A stretch of DNA of 64,000 nucleotides from Nocardia nova SH22a. GTDB lineage: Bacteria; Actinomycetota; Actinomycetes; Mycobacteriales; Mycobacteriaceae. The notes under the pieces are model-generated. The model ran no database searches. It was given only the letters and a program-made list of their open reading frames with translations, and was not told the DNA's origin. The stretch is taken from NCBI RefSeq assembly GCF_000523235.1, contig NZ_CP006850.1, positions 310,001 through 374,000 of the forward strand, in the 5' to 3' direction. Both the position numbers and the translations under genes were made by a program. How positions within the stretch are numbered: position 1 is the first letter of the stretch; the number at the start of each line of letters is the position of its first letter. This document shows, piece by piece, positions 26,901 through 34,709 of the stretch.

Positions 26901-27565
26901 ACCAGCTACCCGCCCGGATCGGCGCGGTGGACTTCATGATCACCACCTTCGTGGTGGGCGCGCGGGTCAAGGCGGTGCTCGGCGATACCGATACCGCCCG
27001 GGCCCGGCTGGACGAGGGCGCCCGGATGGCGGCCGAACGCAAACTGCCCCGGCTGGCCGCCCATATCCGGGCCGAACGGTTGCGACTCGGACTGGTGGAC
27101 CCGCCCGCGGTACCACCACCGGCGCCGGTGCTGCGCAACAGCACGGGACCGGCGGCGCTGACCGCGGAGGCCGAGGAGGTCGCGGCGGTGCGAGTACTGC
27201 TGGCGCGCCACTATCGAGGCATGGACGGCGCCAGCGCGGACGCCGACGGTATCGAATCGGCGGTGAAGCGCGCCCGCGCCCTCTACGGCCGGATGGTCGA
27301 ACAGGCCCGTCCCCGTGCGGAATTGGATGCCGCACTGCTGCTGGCCGAATGCCTGGCGGTGGCGGGCTGGAACGGCGAGGCGATCACCATACTGCTGCCC
27401 GTACTCGACCGGTGTGCCCAATTGGGTTGGACCAGACCGCTTCTCGACGCCGGGCCGGAACTGAACTCGCTGTTGCAGACCCTGCGCGATGATGTGCTGC
27501 TCTCGGGTGAGGGGACCGGGTCGTTCGACATCCCCCGGCCCTTCCTCGCCTCCCTGCTGCGTTGA
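23969..27565 (+). CDS. Serine/threonine protein kinase with MalT/LuxR-type STAND ATPase (PknK-like)
   Basis: A 1198-residue cytoplasmic protein with no membrane helix. Kinase domain about residues 50-310: glycine loop GRGGFGVVYRC at ~54, AVKVL lysine, catalytic loop HRDVKPANVL at ~169, DFGIARI and APEVLKGE. After a Pro/Thr-rich linker, a STAND NTPase begins near residue 395 with Walker A GPAGFGKST at ~409 and Walker B VVIEDWD. The rest is TPR-like helical repeat. This is the layout of mycobacterial PknK (about 1110 residues). No C-terminal LuxR helix-turn-helix is seen; the protein ends with FDIPRPFLASLLR. The ATG at 23969 follows GAGGT. Its stop directly abuts that of the convergent methyltransferase gene. 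Confidence 0.9.
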   Translation: MNPQTGKVRDADTPAADSEPVSEDDGSGANTARYQPINIAEELEAMGLFDAEEIGRGGFGVVYRCTQRALDRVVAVKVLSSEIDQESRERFLREEHAMGRLSGHPNIVDVLQVDVTPSGLPFIVMPYATHGSLERLIRDHGPLSWSDTLRVGVKLAGAIESAHRVHVLHRDVKPANVLLSRYGEPQLTDFGIARIPGGFQTSTSMITGSPAFTAPEVLKGEEPTVRSDVYGLGATLFALLTGHAAFERRSGERVVAQFLRITTQPVPDLREQDIPADVAAVIESAMAPDPADRPASALAFGEALRSVQRAHGEPPDDMALLDGDSTDRHRPATDTAAHPITQRRSRSVLGPAALRTPGPLTGTAPPATLPPTAATKFRPPTPTREPIDRPRLLDILRSGGRRRLAVIHGPAGFGKSTVAAQWRGELAAERIPVAWISIDRDDDNEVWLLAHLIQAIRRVAPDIGAGLEEVLEERPAEAVPYAISTLIDEIHAGGQTIVVVIEDWDRVTDEGAHRVLDTLLDNGCHHLRFVVTTREQAGLPLSRMRVRDELVEIGSSELRLTLAETRRILVERNDFGLTDDQVEQIYTATDGWPAAIQLVSLSLRASAADESVDPAMLISHLCGGNHAIREYLAENVLDGLEPRMLEFLMSISVAEKLNGALAVALSGEPDAEQLLEQAQQRELFVTRADHEQDTFRIQPLFAEQLRARLERVHPGKLKSLHRKASRWYAEHQQLRKSVDHALAATDLKMAVDLVENGGMDLIDTSRLATLLGTVSKLPVQQVTSRSKLLMTLARANINLQQSGAARTALGRLSNMLARSPADADSTRQRCEAAVLAAADLVARDRTDGVLDKVLPCLEEPDELPAWTVSTAANLVSFVRLCDFDFDGAVAIQDWAAPYHSRSKDPLGVVIGLLGTGAVAYERLDIDTATRCFEKGWQIGRERSGPRSHAVRVSAALLGELTYRRGDLQSADRLLEQSHQLPARIGAVDFMITTFVVGARVKAVLGDTDTARARLDEGARMAAERKLPRLAAHIRAERLRLGLVDPPAVPPPAPVLRNSTGPAALTAEAEEVAAVRVLLARHYRGMDGASADADGIESAVKRARALYGRMVEQARPRAELDAALLLAECLAVAGWNGEAITILLPVLDRCAQLGWTRPLLDAGPELNSLLQTLRDDVLLSGEGTGSFDIPRPFLASLLR

Positions 27566-28894
27566 TCAGGCGTTCCACCACGGCCGCAACGGCACGTCCC
27601 AGGTCTGCTTCTCGCCGAGCTTCACACCCAGAACCTGGTGCAACTGCACCACATTGCGCTCGAAGCCCAGCTGGGAACCGGCCATGTACAGGCCCCACAC
27701 CTTGGCGGTGCCCTCACCGACCTCCTCGACGCACGCGTCCCAGTTCGCGACCAGGTTCTTGCACCATTCGTGCAGTGTCAGCGCGTAGTGCGGGCGCAGG
27801 TTCTCCTCGTGCACGACCTCCAGGCCGATGTTCTGGATATCGCTGATGATGCGGCCGGAACCGATCAGCTCGCCGTCCGGGAACACGTAGCGGTCGATGA
27901 AGTCGCCCGCCTTGGTGGTCCGGGTGTTGTCCGGCCGGGTGATGGTGTGGTTCAGGAACAGGCCGCCGTCGCGCAGCTTGCTCTTGATGAATCCGAAGTA
28001 GCTCGGGTAGTTCTGCACACCGATGTGCTCGGTGAGACCGATGGACGACAGCGCGTCGAAACCGGATTCGGAGACATCGCGGTAGTCGCTGTGGCGGACC
28101 TCGGCCAGATCCTGCAGCCCCTCCTCGACGATCTTGGCCTGCGCCCACTCCGCCTGTTCCTTGGACAGCGTGGCGCCGATGACCTTGACCCCGCGCCGGG
28201 CCGCGAAACGGACCATGCCGCCCCAGCCGCAGCCGATGTCGAGCAGCCGATCGCCCGCCTTCAGGTTCAGCTTCTCGAACACCAGGCGGTACTTGTTCTC
28301 CTGGGCCTGTTCGAGGGTCTGGTTCTCGTCGGCGTAGCACGCGCAGGTGTAGGTCATCGACGGACCGAGGACCAGCTCGTAGAACCGGTTGGACACGTCG
28401 TAGTGGTGGTGGATCACCTCGGCGTCGCGGTTCTTCGAATGCCGCAGGCCCTCGAGCGCGATACGCCGCCAGCGCGGCAGCGTCTCCTGCGGCGGCGGGG
28501 CGATCGGCTTGAGGGCATCCCAGCCCAGCGATCGCGCGATGGTGACCAGCGCCAGCGCCGAGGGGCGCCGGAACTTCAGATCGGTCATCGCCTTCAAGAT
28601 GTCGTACGGGTCGCCCGGGTGCACACCCTCGACCTCCATGTCACCGGAGATGTAGGCGCGCGCCATGCCGAGATCGCCCGGTGCGGTGGCGATGTAGTTG
28701 ATACCGCGCGGAGTCGTGATCTCCAGGCTGAACTTCGAATCGTCGGGGCCCGTGCTGCTGCCGTCGTAGGCGGAGAAGCGGATCGGGACGCCGCCGTCGA
28801 CGAGCGTCTCGAAGATCTCGGCGATGCTGAGCTTGGTTCCCAGATCGGAAATGGGAGGGAGCTGGGAACCTGCAGATTCACGGAATGTCGTCAC
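27566..28894 (-). CDS. bfaB: SAM-dependent fatty acid methyltransferase (BfaB/TmsB type)
   Basis: A 442-residue member of the cyclopropane/mycolic acid synthase family. The SAM motif LDIGCGWGG is at residues 218-226, the substrate-side IHHHYDVSN at 161-169, and a long N-terminal domain precedes them. It is longer than mycolate cyclopropane synthases (~290 residues) and matches Rv3720-type proteins. In actinobacteria this enzyme methylenates the C9-C10 double bond of oleoyl chains in phospholipid, and the partner oxidoreductase then saturates the branch to 10-methylstearate. The partner gene overlaps its start by four bases, supporting the assignment. Confidence 0.88.
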   Translation of the reverse strand: MTTFRESAGSQLPPISDLGTKLSIAEIFETLVDGGVPIRFSAYDGSSTGPDDSKFSLEITTPRGINYIATAPGDLGMARAYISGDMEVEGVHPGDPYDILKAMTDLKFRRPSALALVTIARSLGWDALKPIAPPPQETLPRWRRIALEGLRHSKNRDAEVIHHHYDVSNRFYELVLGPSMTYTCACYADENQTLEQAQENKYRLVFEKLNLKAGDRLLDIGCGWGGMVRFAARRGVKVIGATLSKEQAEWAQAKIVEEGLQDLAEVRHSDYRDVSESGFDALSSIGLTEHIGVQNYPSYFGFIKSKLRDGGLFLNHTITRPDNTRTTKAGDFIDRYVFPDGELIGSGRIISDIQNIGLEVVHEENLRPHYALTLHEWCKNLVANWDACVEEVGEGTAKVWGLYMAGSQLGFERNVVQLHQVLGVKLGEKQTWDVPLRPWWNA

Positions 28895-30348
28895 TTGCGT
28901 TGCACCGCCTTCGAATACAAATCCAGCAAACGATGATCGGGGTCGTATCGTTTCTTGATATTCACATAGTGGTCGCCCCCGTACAGGCGGGCGAATTCAT
29001 CTTCTTCGTAAAAAGAGTCCGAGTACAGCGACTTGTGGCCGTCCAGGCGGGCGACCTCGTCCTCGATGGCGCGATTGGCCGCACCCTCGATCTGCCCCGG
29101 TTGTTTCGGCACCGCCGACCAGAAGCCGACGTTGACGTAGGTGCGTTCCGGTTCCAGCGGATACAGCGGCCAGGGGCGCGCCGGGTTCTCCGGGGTCCCG
29201 GGTGTCTCCGCGCCGTCGCGCAGGCGCAGCGGGCACAACCACAGCGGCTCGATCGGAATTTCGCGCAGGAACCAGTGCAGGAAATCGGCGGTGTGCTCGA
29301 TCGGCACCTCGATGTCCTGCACCACCCGCTCCTGCGGCGGATTGCCCTTGCGGGCCTCGAGCTTGTCGCCGATGTTGTATTTGTGGTCCAGCGCGATCAG
29401 CTTCCAATAGAAGCTCGAACGCCGGTACTGCTTGGGCCAGAACCGGCGGATATTCGGATTCTGGGTGCCGAAGGCCCGGGAGCACCAGAACCAGTCGGTG
29501 TCCCAGCGCCAGAGGTAATCGTGAATCGTCAGCCGGTCGCGCTTGGGCTCGGCGCCGTCGTGCCGGATGGACTGGTAGTAGATGTCCATTCCGGTGTAGT
29601 CGCTGACCGGGCCGGGCTCGTCGGTCTGGCGGCCCAGGACCAGATAGCTCTCCTCGGCGGTGAACACGGCGCCGTCGAGATAGTCGACCCGTTCACCGGC
29701 GTAACTGCGCTCGGTGACGATCCGCGCCATCACCTCTTCGAGTTCGCGCAGATCGTGGAAACGCACATGGCGTAGTGCCACATACGGCTGCACCGATTCC
29801 AGCTCGATCTTCAATCGCGTCGAATAACCGAGCGTGCCATAGGAATTCGGAAAGGCGCGGAACAGATCGGCGTATTCGCCGTCCGGCGTCGCGGTGATGA
29901 TCTCGCCCGAACCCGTGAGCACATCGATCTCGAGGACGGATTCGTGCGGTAATCCGTTGCGGAAGGAGGTCGATTCGATGCCCAGTCCGGTGACCGCGCC
30001 GCCCAGCGTGATGGTCTTCAACTGCGGGACCACGAACGGGGCCAGCCCGTACGGCAGGGTCGCCGCGACCAGATCCTCGTAGGTGGTCATACCGGCCACT
30101 TCGGCGGTCTTGTTCTGCGCGTCGACCGCGATCACCCGGGTCAGTCCCGATACGTCCAATCCGGGTGCGGGGTTCTTCGCCCGGGCGCGAAATAAGTTCG
30201 ACGTCTTCTTGGCCAACCGCACGTTGGCATTCGAAGGAATCGCACGATAGCTGGCGAGCAGACGCTCGACACCTTCTCGGTGCGCGGCAAAACCTGATTC
30301 GCGTGCGGCCGGCGCGCGGCCGGCCTTCCCCAACAGACTCACTGCCAC
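28891..30348 (-). CDS. bfaA: FAD-binding oxidoreductase, 10-methylene reductase (BfaA/TmsA type)
   Basis: A 485-residue FAD-binding type 4 (VAO/PCMH) protein, similar in plan to Rv3719. The FAD domain spans about residues 60-215 (VIAVDAQNKTAEVAGMTTYE, then LGGAVTGLGIES), with a substrate-binding C-terminal half rich in Trp and Tyr. With BfaB it completes tuberculostearic acid formation; this pairing has been shown in related actinobacteria. First gene of the two-gene operon (ATGA overlap). The inverted repeat ccgggt-ttg-acccgg at 30366-30380 sits just upstream of its ATG and could be an operator. Confidence 0.87.
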   Translation of the reverse strand: MAVSLLGKAGRAPAARESGFAAHREGVERLLASYRAIPSNANVRLAKKTSNLFRARAKNPAPGLDVSGLTRVIAVDAQNKTAEVAGMTTYEDLVAATLPYGLAPFVVPQLKTITLGGAVTGLGIESTSFRNGLPHESVLEIDVLTGSGEIITATPDGEYADLFRAFPNSYGTLGYSTRLKIELESVQPYVALRHVRFHDLRELEEVMARIVTERSYAGERVDYLDGAVFTAEESYLVLGRQTDEPGPVSDYTGMDIYYQSIRHDGAEPKRDRLTIHDYLWRWDTDWFWCSRAFGTQNPNIRRFWPKQYRRSSFYWKLIALDHKYNIGDKLEARKGNPPQERVVQDIEVPIEHTADFLHWFLREIPIEPLWLCPLRLRDGAETPGTPENPARPWPLYPLEPERTYVNVGFWSAVPKQPGQIEGAANRAIEDEVARLDGHKSLYSDSFYEEDEFARLYGGDHYVNIKKRYDPDHRLLDLYSKAVQRK

Positions 30349-30849
30349 ACCCAGACGCTATCGCTCCGGGTTTGACCCGGCCACCGCGAGGGTACCTATC
30401 GCCCCGATTCTTCACGCATATGTTGCATTGCGTTCGATACCGGCCGCACTCGTCCGGTTACACCTGTACTGCCAGGTCAAAGGGGCTGTTTCCGGGCGGG
30501 ACCGGACGGGCTCGAGCGGGCGTTCGGCCTGTGACGAATCAGTCGGATTTCCGGTGTCGTCCCGGAACCAGCGTTCCGGTTCGGTGGTCGGCGCGGGTGC
30601 CGGGCGGCCCCTCCGCAGGGGGCGATCGACGCTGTGCCGGGCGTTGCCGAGACTCCCGGATCGTGTCGTCACGCGGGCGCTCGGATCATTCGATATCGCG
30701 GGGGCTTGGATCGTCTGGCGTCGCGGGCTTGGATTCCGTGAAACCACTCGGATCGCCTGGCCGGTCCTGGATCATGCCGGGATCGCACTTCGCTCCTCGT
30801 GTGAGCGACAAGCAGATCGCCGCCGGGATGTCCGGCGGCGATCGGTGGG
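30349..30849. other. Intergenic region upstream of bfaA, no gene seen
   Basis: About 500 bases. The left part holds the bfaA promoter region and the inverted repeat at 30366-30380. The remainder has open frames on both strands, but their residue composition (Arg/Pro/Ser-rich, no domain) is that of non-coding high-GC DNA. Possibly a decayed gene; nothing more can be supported. Confidence 0.45.
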
Positions 30850-31449
30850 TCAGCGGGGTCCGGGCGGTGGGTAACCGGTCGGAGTGTTGGAGTAGCCCGC
30901 GGGCCCCGGCGCGAAATTCGGTGGGGCCGAGGGATATCCGGCCGGTGGTTGCGCCGGGTGCGGATATCCCGGGTGATAGCCGGGATGACCGCCCGGAGGG
31001 TACGGAGCCGGATTCGGGCCCGCCGGTGGATAACCCGCGGCGTTGTTCATCGGCGGGTAGGGCGGCGCGGCGTTCGGCACGACCTGCACGCCCTGCCGCG
31101 CCTTACCGCCGCCGCGGACTCCGGTGAGCTCCCCGACCAGCAGCAGCGCGCCTACACCGGTGAACACGATCCCGAATCCCAGCAGAATCCAGGCGGTGGT
31201 GGTGTTGCTCGACGACTGCTCGTCCATCGAGCGGGGGGTACTGCCGTGCTTGCCGGTCACCACGCACTTGTCCCCGGCGTGCATGGTCTCACCACCGCAG
31301 TCGACCTTTCCGTGACTGTTGAACATCGAGAACGAGCCCACGAGCATCACGATGCCGATCGCGGTCATACCGACCCATTTGAGAATGTTCTTGACGCGAG
31401 TTGCGCCGCTGACGAAGCCCGACACCTGTCCCCCCGAAAACCTGGTCAT
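30850..31449 (-). CDS. Two-helix membrane protein with Pro/Gly/Tyr-rich tail
   Basis: About 199 residues from the ATG at 31449 (a downstream GTG is possible). Two transmembrane helices: WVGMTAIGIVMLVGSF and AWILLGFGIVFTGVGALLLV, flanking an external loop of about 45 residues with two cysteines (VDCGGETMHAGDKCV). The last ~80 residues are PPxGYP-type repeats in the cytoplasm. Function unknown. Similar Pro-rich tails occur in the zinc peptidases and the EspI-like protein of this window. Confidence 0.7.
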   Translation of the reverse strand: MTRFSGGQVSGFVSGATRVKNILKWVGMTAIGIVMLVGSFSMFNSHGKVDCGGETMHAGDKCVVTGKHGSTPRSMDEQSSSNTTTAWILLGFGIVFTGVGALLLVGELTGVRGGGKARQGVQVVPNAAPPYPPMNNAAGYPPAGPNPAPYPPGGHPGYHPGYPHPAQPPAGYPSAPPNFAPGPAGYSNTPTGYPPPGPR

Positions 31450-31574
31450 TCCCACAGTGCGACCCGCATCCGGCGAAACCGCATCTGCCGGTCCGGAATC
31501 GCCCCGGACCCGGCGTAGCATAGCCCGGCAGAACGGCCCGAACCGAACTACCCGGATCGAACTAGGAGCTCATT

Positions 31575-32009
31575 GTGGGACAGGTCAGTGCATCCAGCTC
31601 GACCGTCGTGGCTGCCGAACCGCAGCGCGCGCTGGAAGCCATCGCGGACTACGAGAACGTGCGGCCGCGCATTCTGTCCGCGCATTACCGCGACTACAAG
31701 GTACTCGAGGGCGGTCAGGGAGCCGGAACCGTCGCCGAGTGGACGCTACAGGCCACCGAGAAGCGCTCCCGCAACGTCCACGCGGTCGTCACGGTCTCCG
31801 ATTCCATGGTGACCGAACGGGATTCGAACTCCACCCTCGTCACCACCTGGACGGTGTCGCCGTCGGGTGAGGGCTCGGCGGTGACCGTGCGCACCACGTG
31901 GAAGGGCGCCGGCGGGGTGCCCGGGTTCTTCGAGGGAATCTTCGCGCCGTTGGGGCTCAAGAAGATTCAGGCCGAGGTGCTGGAGAACTTGAAGCGCGAA
32001 TTGAGCTGA
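31575..32009 (+). CDS. SRPBCC-family protein (Rv3718c-like)
   Basis: A 144-residue START/Bet v 1-fold protein starting at GTG 31575 with GGAG six bases upstream. It begins VGQVSASSSTVVAAEPQRAL and ends with the long C-terminal helix FFEGIFAPLGLKKIQAEVLE typical of SRPBCC lipid or hydrophobic ligand carriers. The same position next to the 10-methyl fatty acid genes holds Rv3718c in M. tuberculosis. Ligand unknown. Confidence 0.82.
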   Translation: MGQVSASSSTVVAAEPQRALEAIADYENVRPRILSAHYRDYKVLEGGQGAGTVAEWTLQATEKRSRNVHAVVTVSDSMVTERDSNSTLVTTWTVSPSGEGSAVTVRTTWKGAGGVPGFFEGIFAPLGLKKIQAEVLENLKRELS

Positions 32010-32103
32010 GCCCTCCCCACCCACACCTCGAACAGGCGACATCCGCACCCAAGTCGGGACGGCACGCCACAAGCGTTTCCGAGGTAGTCCCACTGGGTGG
32101 GTT

Positions 32104-32189
32104 GGCGGCCGTCTCGCCGTTGGGGTGCCGCTGCGTAGGCGACGAAGGAGCAAGCAGCGGTGCCCCAACGGCGAGACTAAGGGGCCGCC
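32104..32189. repeat. Long imperfect inverted repeat, downstream of SRPBCC gene
   Basis: Left arm 32111-32133 and right arm 32155-32177 pair over 23 positions with two mismatches around a 21-base loop. After a 5-base bulge the stem continues with ggcggcc (32104-32110) and ggccgcc (32183-32189). It is far longer than a normal terminator and resembles a miniature mobile or REP-like element. Confidence 0.6.
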
Positions 32190-32190
32190 G

Positions 32191-32228
32191 ACCCCGCCGG
32201 AGCGAAGCGGAGGCCAAAAAGTACAGCT
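32191..32228. repeat. Dispersed intergenic repeat, copy 1
   Basis: The 38-base unit starts accccgccggagcgaag and ends tacagct. It recurs at 33579-33615 with a single base missing. In copy 1 the right end (ccaaaaagtac, 32214-32224) pairs with gtacctttttgg (32230-32241) to make an A/T-flanked hairpin that may terminate in both directions. Confidence 0.7.
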
Positions 32229-32311
32229 AGTACCTTTTTGGGCAGTGCTTCCAAGAGACCATTTCAGCCAGTGCTCCTCGCCCCTTTTCGAGGAGACGCC
32301 GAAACTCCACC

Positions 32312-32659
32312 TCACCCACGTCCGATATCGAACAGATTCCCCTCTGGATCGGACAGCGTCGCCCACTGCACGCCATGTTCGTCGAAATCACCGATGTGCT
32401 TGGCGCCCAGCGAAACCGCCCGCTCGATCTGGACACGCCAATCCGGCGCGCTCAGATCGAGGTGCACGGCATTCTTCCCGGGCGTCCTGTCGGGAACGGC
32501 AGTAAACATCAAAGTCGTTCCGTGCTCCGGCGCTCCGACGGTGGCGAAATACCGGTTGGCCTCCGGGTTCACCGGCCGATCCAGCAGCCCCGCGTAGAAG
32601 GTCGCCAGTGCTGCCGCGTCGGTGCAGTCGAAGGTGATGTTGCTCAGGGTCAGTGTCAT
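32312..32659 (-). CDS. VOC-superfamily (glyoxalase/bleomycin-resistance-like) protein
   Basis: A 115-residue two beta-alpha-beta-beta-beta module protein (ITFDCTDAAALATFYAGLLD at the start; HLDLSAPDW with its histidine; DPEGNLFDI with a terminal Glu-like position replaced by the Asn-Leu-Phe-Asp end). ATG 32659 follows AGGAGAG; an in-frame GTG 18 codons earlier would overlap the upstream gene. It lies 32 bases after the MerR gene and is probably controlled by it. May act in detoxification or metal-dependent lyase/dioxygenase chemistry; substrate unknown. Confidence 0.85.
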   Translation of the reverse strand: MTLTLSNITFDCTDAAALATFYAGLLDRPVNPEANRYFATVGAPEHGTTLMFTAVPDRTPGKNAVHLDLSAPDWRVQIERAVSLGAKHIGDFDEHGVQWATLSDPEGNLFDIGRG

Positions 32660-32691
32660 GGGATTGCCTCTCCTGGTGTTGTTTTCGTGAA

Positions 32692-33522
32692 TCAGTCGGC
32701 GATCGGCCAGCACACCTCGGTGCGCTGGGCGGTCGGATCGTCGGTGTCCTGGGGCCCGACCACATAGATCTCGCGGATCGGTTCCGCCAGCGCCACATCG
32801 TGTTCGGCGACATGGGAGCCCAGCGCACCGTAGGTCCGATCGAAATCGGTGAACAGGCCCGCGTGTACCGCGACGGCGAAACGACGGGGTGCGAACCGCC
32901 GGATCCCGATATCGGCGTGATCGGTGAACGCGGCGATGTCGGCCGCCGCGGTGGTGGCGGGTACGGGAACGAAGATCACGACCTCGCCGCGATCGTTCTC
33001 GAAGAACTCGGGCGAGTAGGTCGCCGCGCCCGCCCCGGCCGGGGCGATGCCCGCCGCGGCGAGCAGACCGTAGAGGCGTCCGAACTCGCGACCGCAGAAC
33101 TCACCGATCTCGTCCCGCGCCACCACCGCCGCCACCGCTACCGCCGTGCACTCCGGCGCCGCCCGATAGGTCACCTCGATCGGCGCACTCGGCGACAGCA
33201 GCGATCGCAGCGACGCCACCACATCGCGGGTGCGCATCAACTCCGACTCCATCCGCGCCAGATGCTCCCGCAGCGCCGCATCCCGCGCCGCGCGATCCGG
33301 AGCCGTCAACACCGCACGAACCTGCGGCATCGGCATATCCAGATCCCGCAACCGCCGGATCAGATGCGCCCGCTCCACCTGATCGGTCGAATACCGCCGA
33401 TACCCGGACCCCGCATCGACCGCCACCGGCTCCAGCAGTTCGATCTCGTGGTAATACCGCAGCGTCTTCACACTGAGGCAGGTGAGCCGGGAGAACTCCC
33501 CGATGGAAACCGTCGCCGTCAT
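32692..33522 (-). CDS. MerR-family regulator with GyrI-like effector domain
   Basis: A 276-residue protein: MerR helix-turn-helix and wing at residues 1-75 (SIGEFSRLTCLSVKTLRYYH, then SGYRRYSTDQ), a coiled linker, and a C-terminal GyrI/BmrR-like ligand domain from about residue 120. That plan is shared with multidrug-sensing regulators. ATG chosen at 33522; five extra codons upstream are possible. It is the first gene of a pair with the VOC protein. Confidence 0.87.
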   Translation of the reverse strand: MTATVSIGEFSRLTCLSVKTLRYYHEIELLEPVAVDAGSGYRRYSTDQVERAHLIRRLRDLDMPMPQVRAVLTAPDRAARDAALREHLARMESELMRTRDVVASLRSLLSPSAPIEVTYRAAPECTAVAVAAVVARDEIGEFCGREFGRLYGLLAAAGIAPAGAGAATYSPEFFENDRGEVVIFVPVPATTAAADIAAFTDHADIGIRRFAPRRFAVAVHAGLFTDFDRTYGALGSHVAEHDVALAEPIREIYVVGPQDTDDPTAQRTEVCWPIAD

Positions 33523-33578
33523 ACACACAGCGAACACCCTCCAGCTGGAGGAGAGTCAAGAGCTGTACTGCTCGGCCA

Positions 33579-33615
33579 ACCCCGCCGGAGCGAAGCGGAG
33601 GCCAAAAATACAGCT
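33579..33615. repeat. Dispersed intergenic repeat, copy 2
   Basis: Second copy of the 32191-32228 unit, 36 of its 37 bases identical in order. It is bounded by agctgta (33561-33567) and tacagct (33609-33615), a 7-base inverted pair, and its right end overlaps the stop codon of the secreted-protein gene. Confidence 0.7.
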
Positions 33616-34207
33616 ACTGCTCTGTCAGCGCGAAGGTGAGCAGTGGCGTGGTCTGGAAGTACCCCCGCCACCACGAATACCCCAGCCACACCTCCGGCGT
33701 GACCTGCCGGATCTCGTCCAAGATCTGCGGCGTGATCGAGGGCGCGTAGTCCAGCAACCAAGCCGGCGCCCCGTCGATCCGCGACGGCCCGGAGAAGACG
33801 TTGGCGGGGAAGCCCTCGATTCCGGCGCCGGTGATGCGGTTGGTGAGCGTGCCCCCGTCGGGACCGGTGTAGAAGATCTTGCCGATCCAGAACGGTGGTG
33901 ACACCACCTCCATCACCGGCGGGGTCGTCACCCAGCCATTGGTGACGCCGGTGGGGACGTTTCCGCGCGCGGCCGCCCGGTATATGTCGTACTGCTGCTG
34001 GAAGTTGCAGCGGTCGTGCAGCGCCGCGACGGTCGCGGCCGGATCGCCGGGATAGAGCACGCAGCCGCCGCCGAAATCCGTGTCCGCGGACGCGGCGGGC
34101 GCCGTGATCGCCGGTGCGAGCGCGGCCGCTGCCACGATCGTCAGCGCCGCGCCCCGGAACAGGCGCGACGAGCCCGAGAACATGCGTGTACGCCGACTGC
34201 GATTCAT
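33614..34207 (-). CDS. Secreted protein of unknown function
   Basis: A 197-residue protein with a clear signal peptide (Arg-rich start, [20 protein letters not shown], cleavage near ASA-DT). The mature part is about 155 residues, Trp/Tyr/Pro-rich, with two cysteines ([12 protein letters not shown] and [10 protein letters not shown]) likely to form a disulfide. Features such as [20 protein letters not shown] are not assignable to a family I know. A GGAGGC lies upstream of the ATG. Confidence 0.7.
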   Translation of the reverse strand: MNRSRRTRMFSGSSRLFRGAALTIVAAAALAPAITAPAASADTDFGGGCVLYPGDPAATVAALHDRCNFQQQYDIYRAAARGNVPTGVTNGWVTTPPVMEVVSPPFWIGKIFYTGPDGGTLTNRITGAGIEGFPANVFSGPSRIDGAPAWLLDYAPSITPQILDEIRQVTPEVWLGYSWWRGYFQTTPLLTFALTEQ

Positions 34208-34351
34208 GACAGGCCTCCAACCGGGTTGCCCCGACCCCTTGCCGTTGCCCGACCCGCATCAATGCTAATTGTCCGGTTATGGGCCGATACCGGCCTGGTC
34301 CGAAACGTGACTAGGCTGGTGTGCATTCGCATCCCGCAGAGAGGAACCCCC

Positions 34352-34690
34352 GTGGAGCCTGGTGGACAGTTCGACATGCAGGCATTGCTCGCGCAGGCGC
34401 AGCAGATGCAGCAGGCCGTGATGGAAGCGCAGGCCGAGATCGCCGCCACCGAGGTGGCCGGTGAGGCCGGCGGCGGTCTGGTGAAGGTGACGATCAAGGC
34501 CAGCGGCGAGGTGCAGACGCTGCAGATCGATCCCAAGGTCGTCGACCCCGATGATGTGGACACCCTGCAGGACCTGGTCGTCGGCGCGATCAACAACGCG
34601 ATGGCGAACGCGCAGCAGCTGGCCGCCGAGAAGCTGGGCCCGCTGGCCGGTGGTATGGGCGGCGGTTCCGTGCCCGGCCTGCCGTTCTGA
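34352..34690 (+). CDS. YbaB/EbfC-family nucleoid-associated protein
   Basis: A 112-residue DNA-binding protein starting at GTG 34352 ([20 protein letters not shown]); an ATG eight codons later is possible. It has the family's N-terminal helix, the central [15 protein letters not shown] sheet and [20 protein letters not shown]. Upstream of recR by 19 bases, the widespread dnaX-ybaB-recR association, although dnaX is about 14 kb away here. Confidence 0.92.
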   Translation: MEPGGQFDMQALLAQAQQMQQAVMEAQAEIAATEVAGEAGGGLVKVTIKASGEVQTLQIDPKVVDPDDVDTLQDLVVGAINNAMANAQQLAAEKLGPLAGGMGGGSVPGLPF

Positions 34691-34709
34691 TCCCCGGCGG
34701 GACGGTCCG

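Noticed and set aside
30165..31127. Plus-strand open frames between bfaA and the two-helix protein
   Set aside because: They overlap the real minus-strand genes at both ends and show Arg/Pro/Ser-rich composition without motifs.
32191..33615. Repeat copies as ends of an insertion sequence
   Set aside because: The DNA between them encodes a VOC protein and a MerR regulator, with no transposase; the copies are direct, not inverted.
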